Assembly (NCBI GenBank): GCA_030612965.1
Contig: JAUWMW010000038.1
Location: 1-13,491, forward strand
Direction of reading: 5' to 3'
DNA from: a bacterium
Lineage (GTDB): Bacteria; Zixibacteria; MSB-5A5; GN15; FEB-12
Length of the DNA stretch: 13,491 bases
Shown here: piece by piece, positions 13,014 to 13,491 of the stretch
How the letters are laid out: every line of letters begins with the position of its first letter
Numbering within the stretch: position 1 is the stretch's first letter
Translations under genes and position numbers: made by a program
The notes under the pieces: model-generated
What the model was told of the DNA's origin: nothing
Database searches by the model: none
The model's input: only the letters and a program-made list of their open reading frames with translations

Positions 13014-13491
13014 GGCCCGCCACCCCTGAGCTGCGTCTGAAGCTCAAGAACCTGCCGAGATCGCCCGGGGTGTATATGTTCACCAACGCTCAGGGCAAAA
13101 TCATTTACATCGGTAAAGCCAAGAACCTTCGCAATCGTGTGCGGACATATTTTCAGTCTGCTCGCAATCTCGATCCCAAAACGCGGCGCATGGTCTCCAG
13201 GGCCGTCGATTTCGATCTGATGCTGACCGACACCGAGATCGAGGCGTTGATTCTCGAGGCCAACCTCATCCGCGAGCACAAACCGCGCTACAACATCGAC
13301 CTCAAGGACGACAAACATTTTCCCTATATCAAAATCACCACCAACGAACCGTTCCCACGCGTGCTTATAGTCAGGCGACTCGAAAAAGATGGCGCCACCT
13401 ACTTCGGGCCGTACACCAGCAGTAAGGCGATGCGCCGGACGGTCGCCCTGTTGACCCGTCTGTTTACTATCCGCACCTGCAACTATGTCAT
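13010..13491 (+). CDS. uvrC: Excinuclease ABC subunit C, N-terminal part
   Basis: Dual endonuclease subunit of nucleotide excision repair, recruited by UvrB to cut both sides of a lesion. The frame opens with an ATG overlapping the preceding stop and stays open to the window end (160 full codons), so the gene is cut by the window, not broken. The N-terminal GIY-YIG nuclease domain that makes the 3' incision is complete: LPRSPGVYMF (15-24), IIYIGKAKNLRNRVRTYF (31-48), and the metal-binding Glu83 in EIEALILEANLI. The following KPRYNIDLKDDKHFPYIKIT (91-110) and FGPYTSS segments are classic UvrC. The UvrB-binding and C-terminal nuclease parts lie outside. Its place in an envelope operon is probably just transcription read-through. 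Confidence 0.96.
   Translation, partial: MRPATPELRLKLKNLPRSPGVYMFTNAQGKIIYIGKAKNLRNRVRTYFQSARNLDPKTRRMVSRAVDFDLMLTDTEIEALILEANLIREHKPRYNIDLKDDKHFPYIKITTNEPFPRVLIVRRLEKDGATYFGPYTSSKAMRRTVALLTRLFTIRTCNYV

Overview
The window carries ordinary bacterial housekeeping genes: two translation/lipid operons plus shorter stand-alone genes, separated by intergenic spacers unusually rich in palindromic repeats. The gene content, moderate GC, and mix of strong and absent Shine-Dalgarno sites suggest an uncultured Gram-negative-type bacterium. An FCB-group/Zixibacteria-like lineage is my guess from style only; nothing in the window proves the taxon. No tRNA, rRNA, CRISPR array, transposase or phage gene is visible.

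Layout. 95-1575 (+): a YjbQ/UPF0047 protein followed closely by mtnA (methylthioribose-1-phosphate isomerase). 1576-1960: non-coding, with a cluster of REP-like repeats and a MITE-like palindromic element. 1961-2584 (+): a SprT-type zinc metalloprotease, followed by a likely terminator. 2858-3421 (+): a typical 2-Cys peroxiredoxin of the AhpC type. 3618-7385 (+): an operon rplM-rpsI-rpsB-tsf-pyrH-frr behind a good sigma70-type promoter with an A/T-rich UP-like tract. The one long gap inside it, before rpsB, can fold into a structured leader. 7386-7618: repeat-rich spacer. 7619-8825 (-): two paralogous stand-alone CBS-pair proteins, each with its own strong promoter and Shine-Dalgarno site. 8974-9651 (+): an exported protein of unknown function whose promoter overlaps the promoter of the second CBS gene. 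9716-13491 (+): an envelope/repair operon uppS-cdsA-ubiA-nlpC/P60 lipoprotein-uvrC, with start/stop overlaps at most junctions; uvrC runs off the window.

How the genes fit together. L13, S9, S2, EF-Ts and RRF serve translation, and PyrH (UMP kinase) supplies UDP. UppS and CdsA make the undecaprenyl carrier and CDP-diacylglycerol for the envelope. The UbiA-family prenyltransferase and the NlpC/P60 lipoprotein also fit an envelope theme. Many bacteria have frr directly followed by uppS-cdsA; here that link is interrupted by the CBS genes and the exported gene.

The most distinctive points are: (1) a 17-bp exact duplication of the start of ubiA flanking a 236-bp block of palindromes inserted at what looks like a former ATGA overlap with cdsA; (2) a candidate S2 leader RNA; (3) divergent promoters sharing about 45 bp, one giving a nearly leaderless mRNA; (4) several distinct intergenic repeat families. 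I saw no multi-gene system that I would call clearly new.
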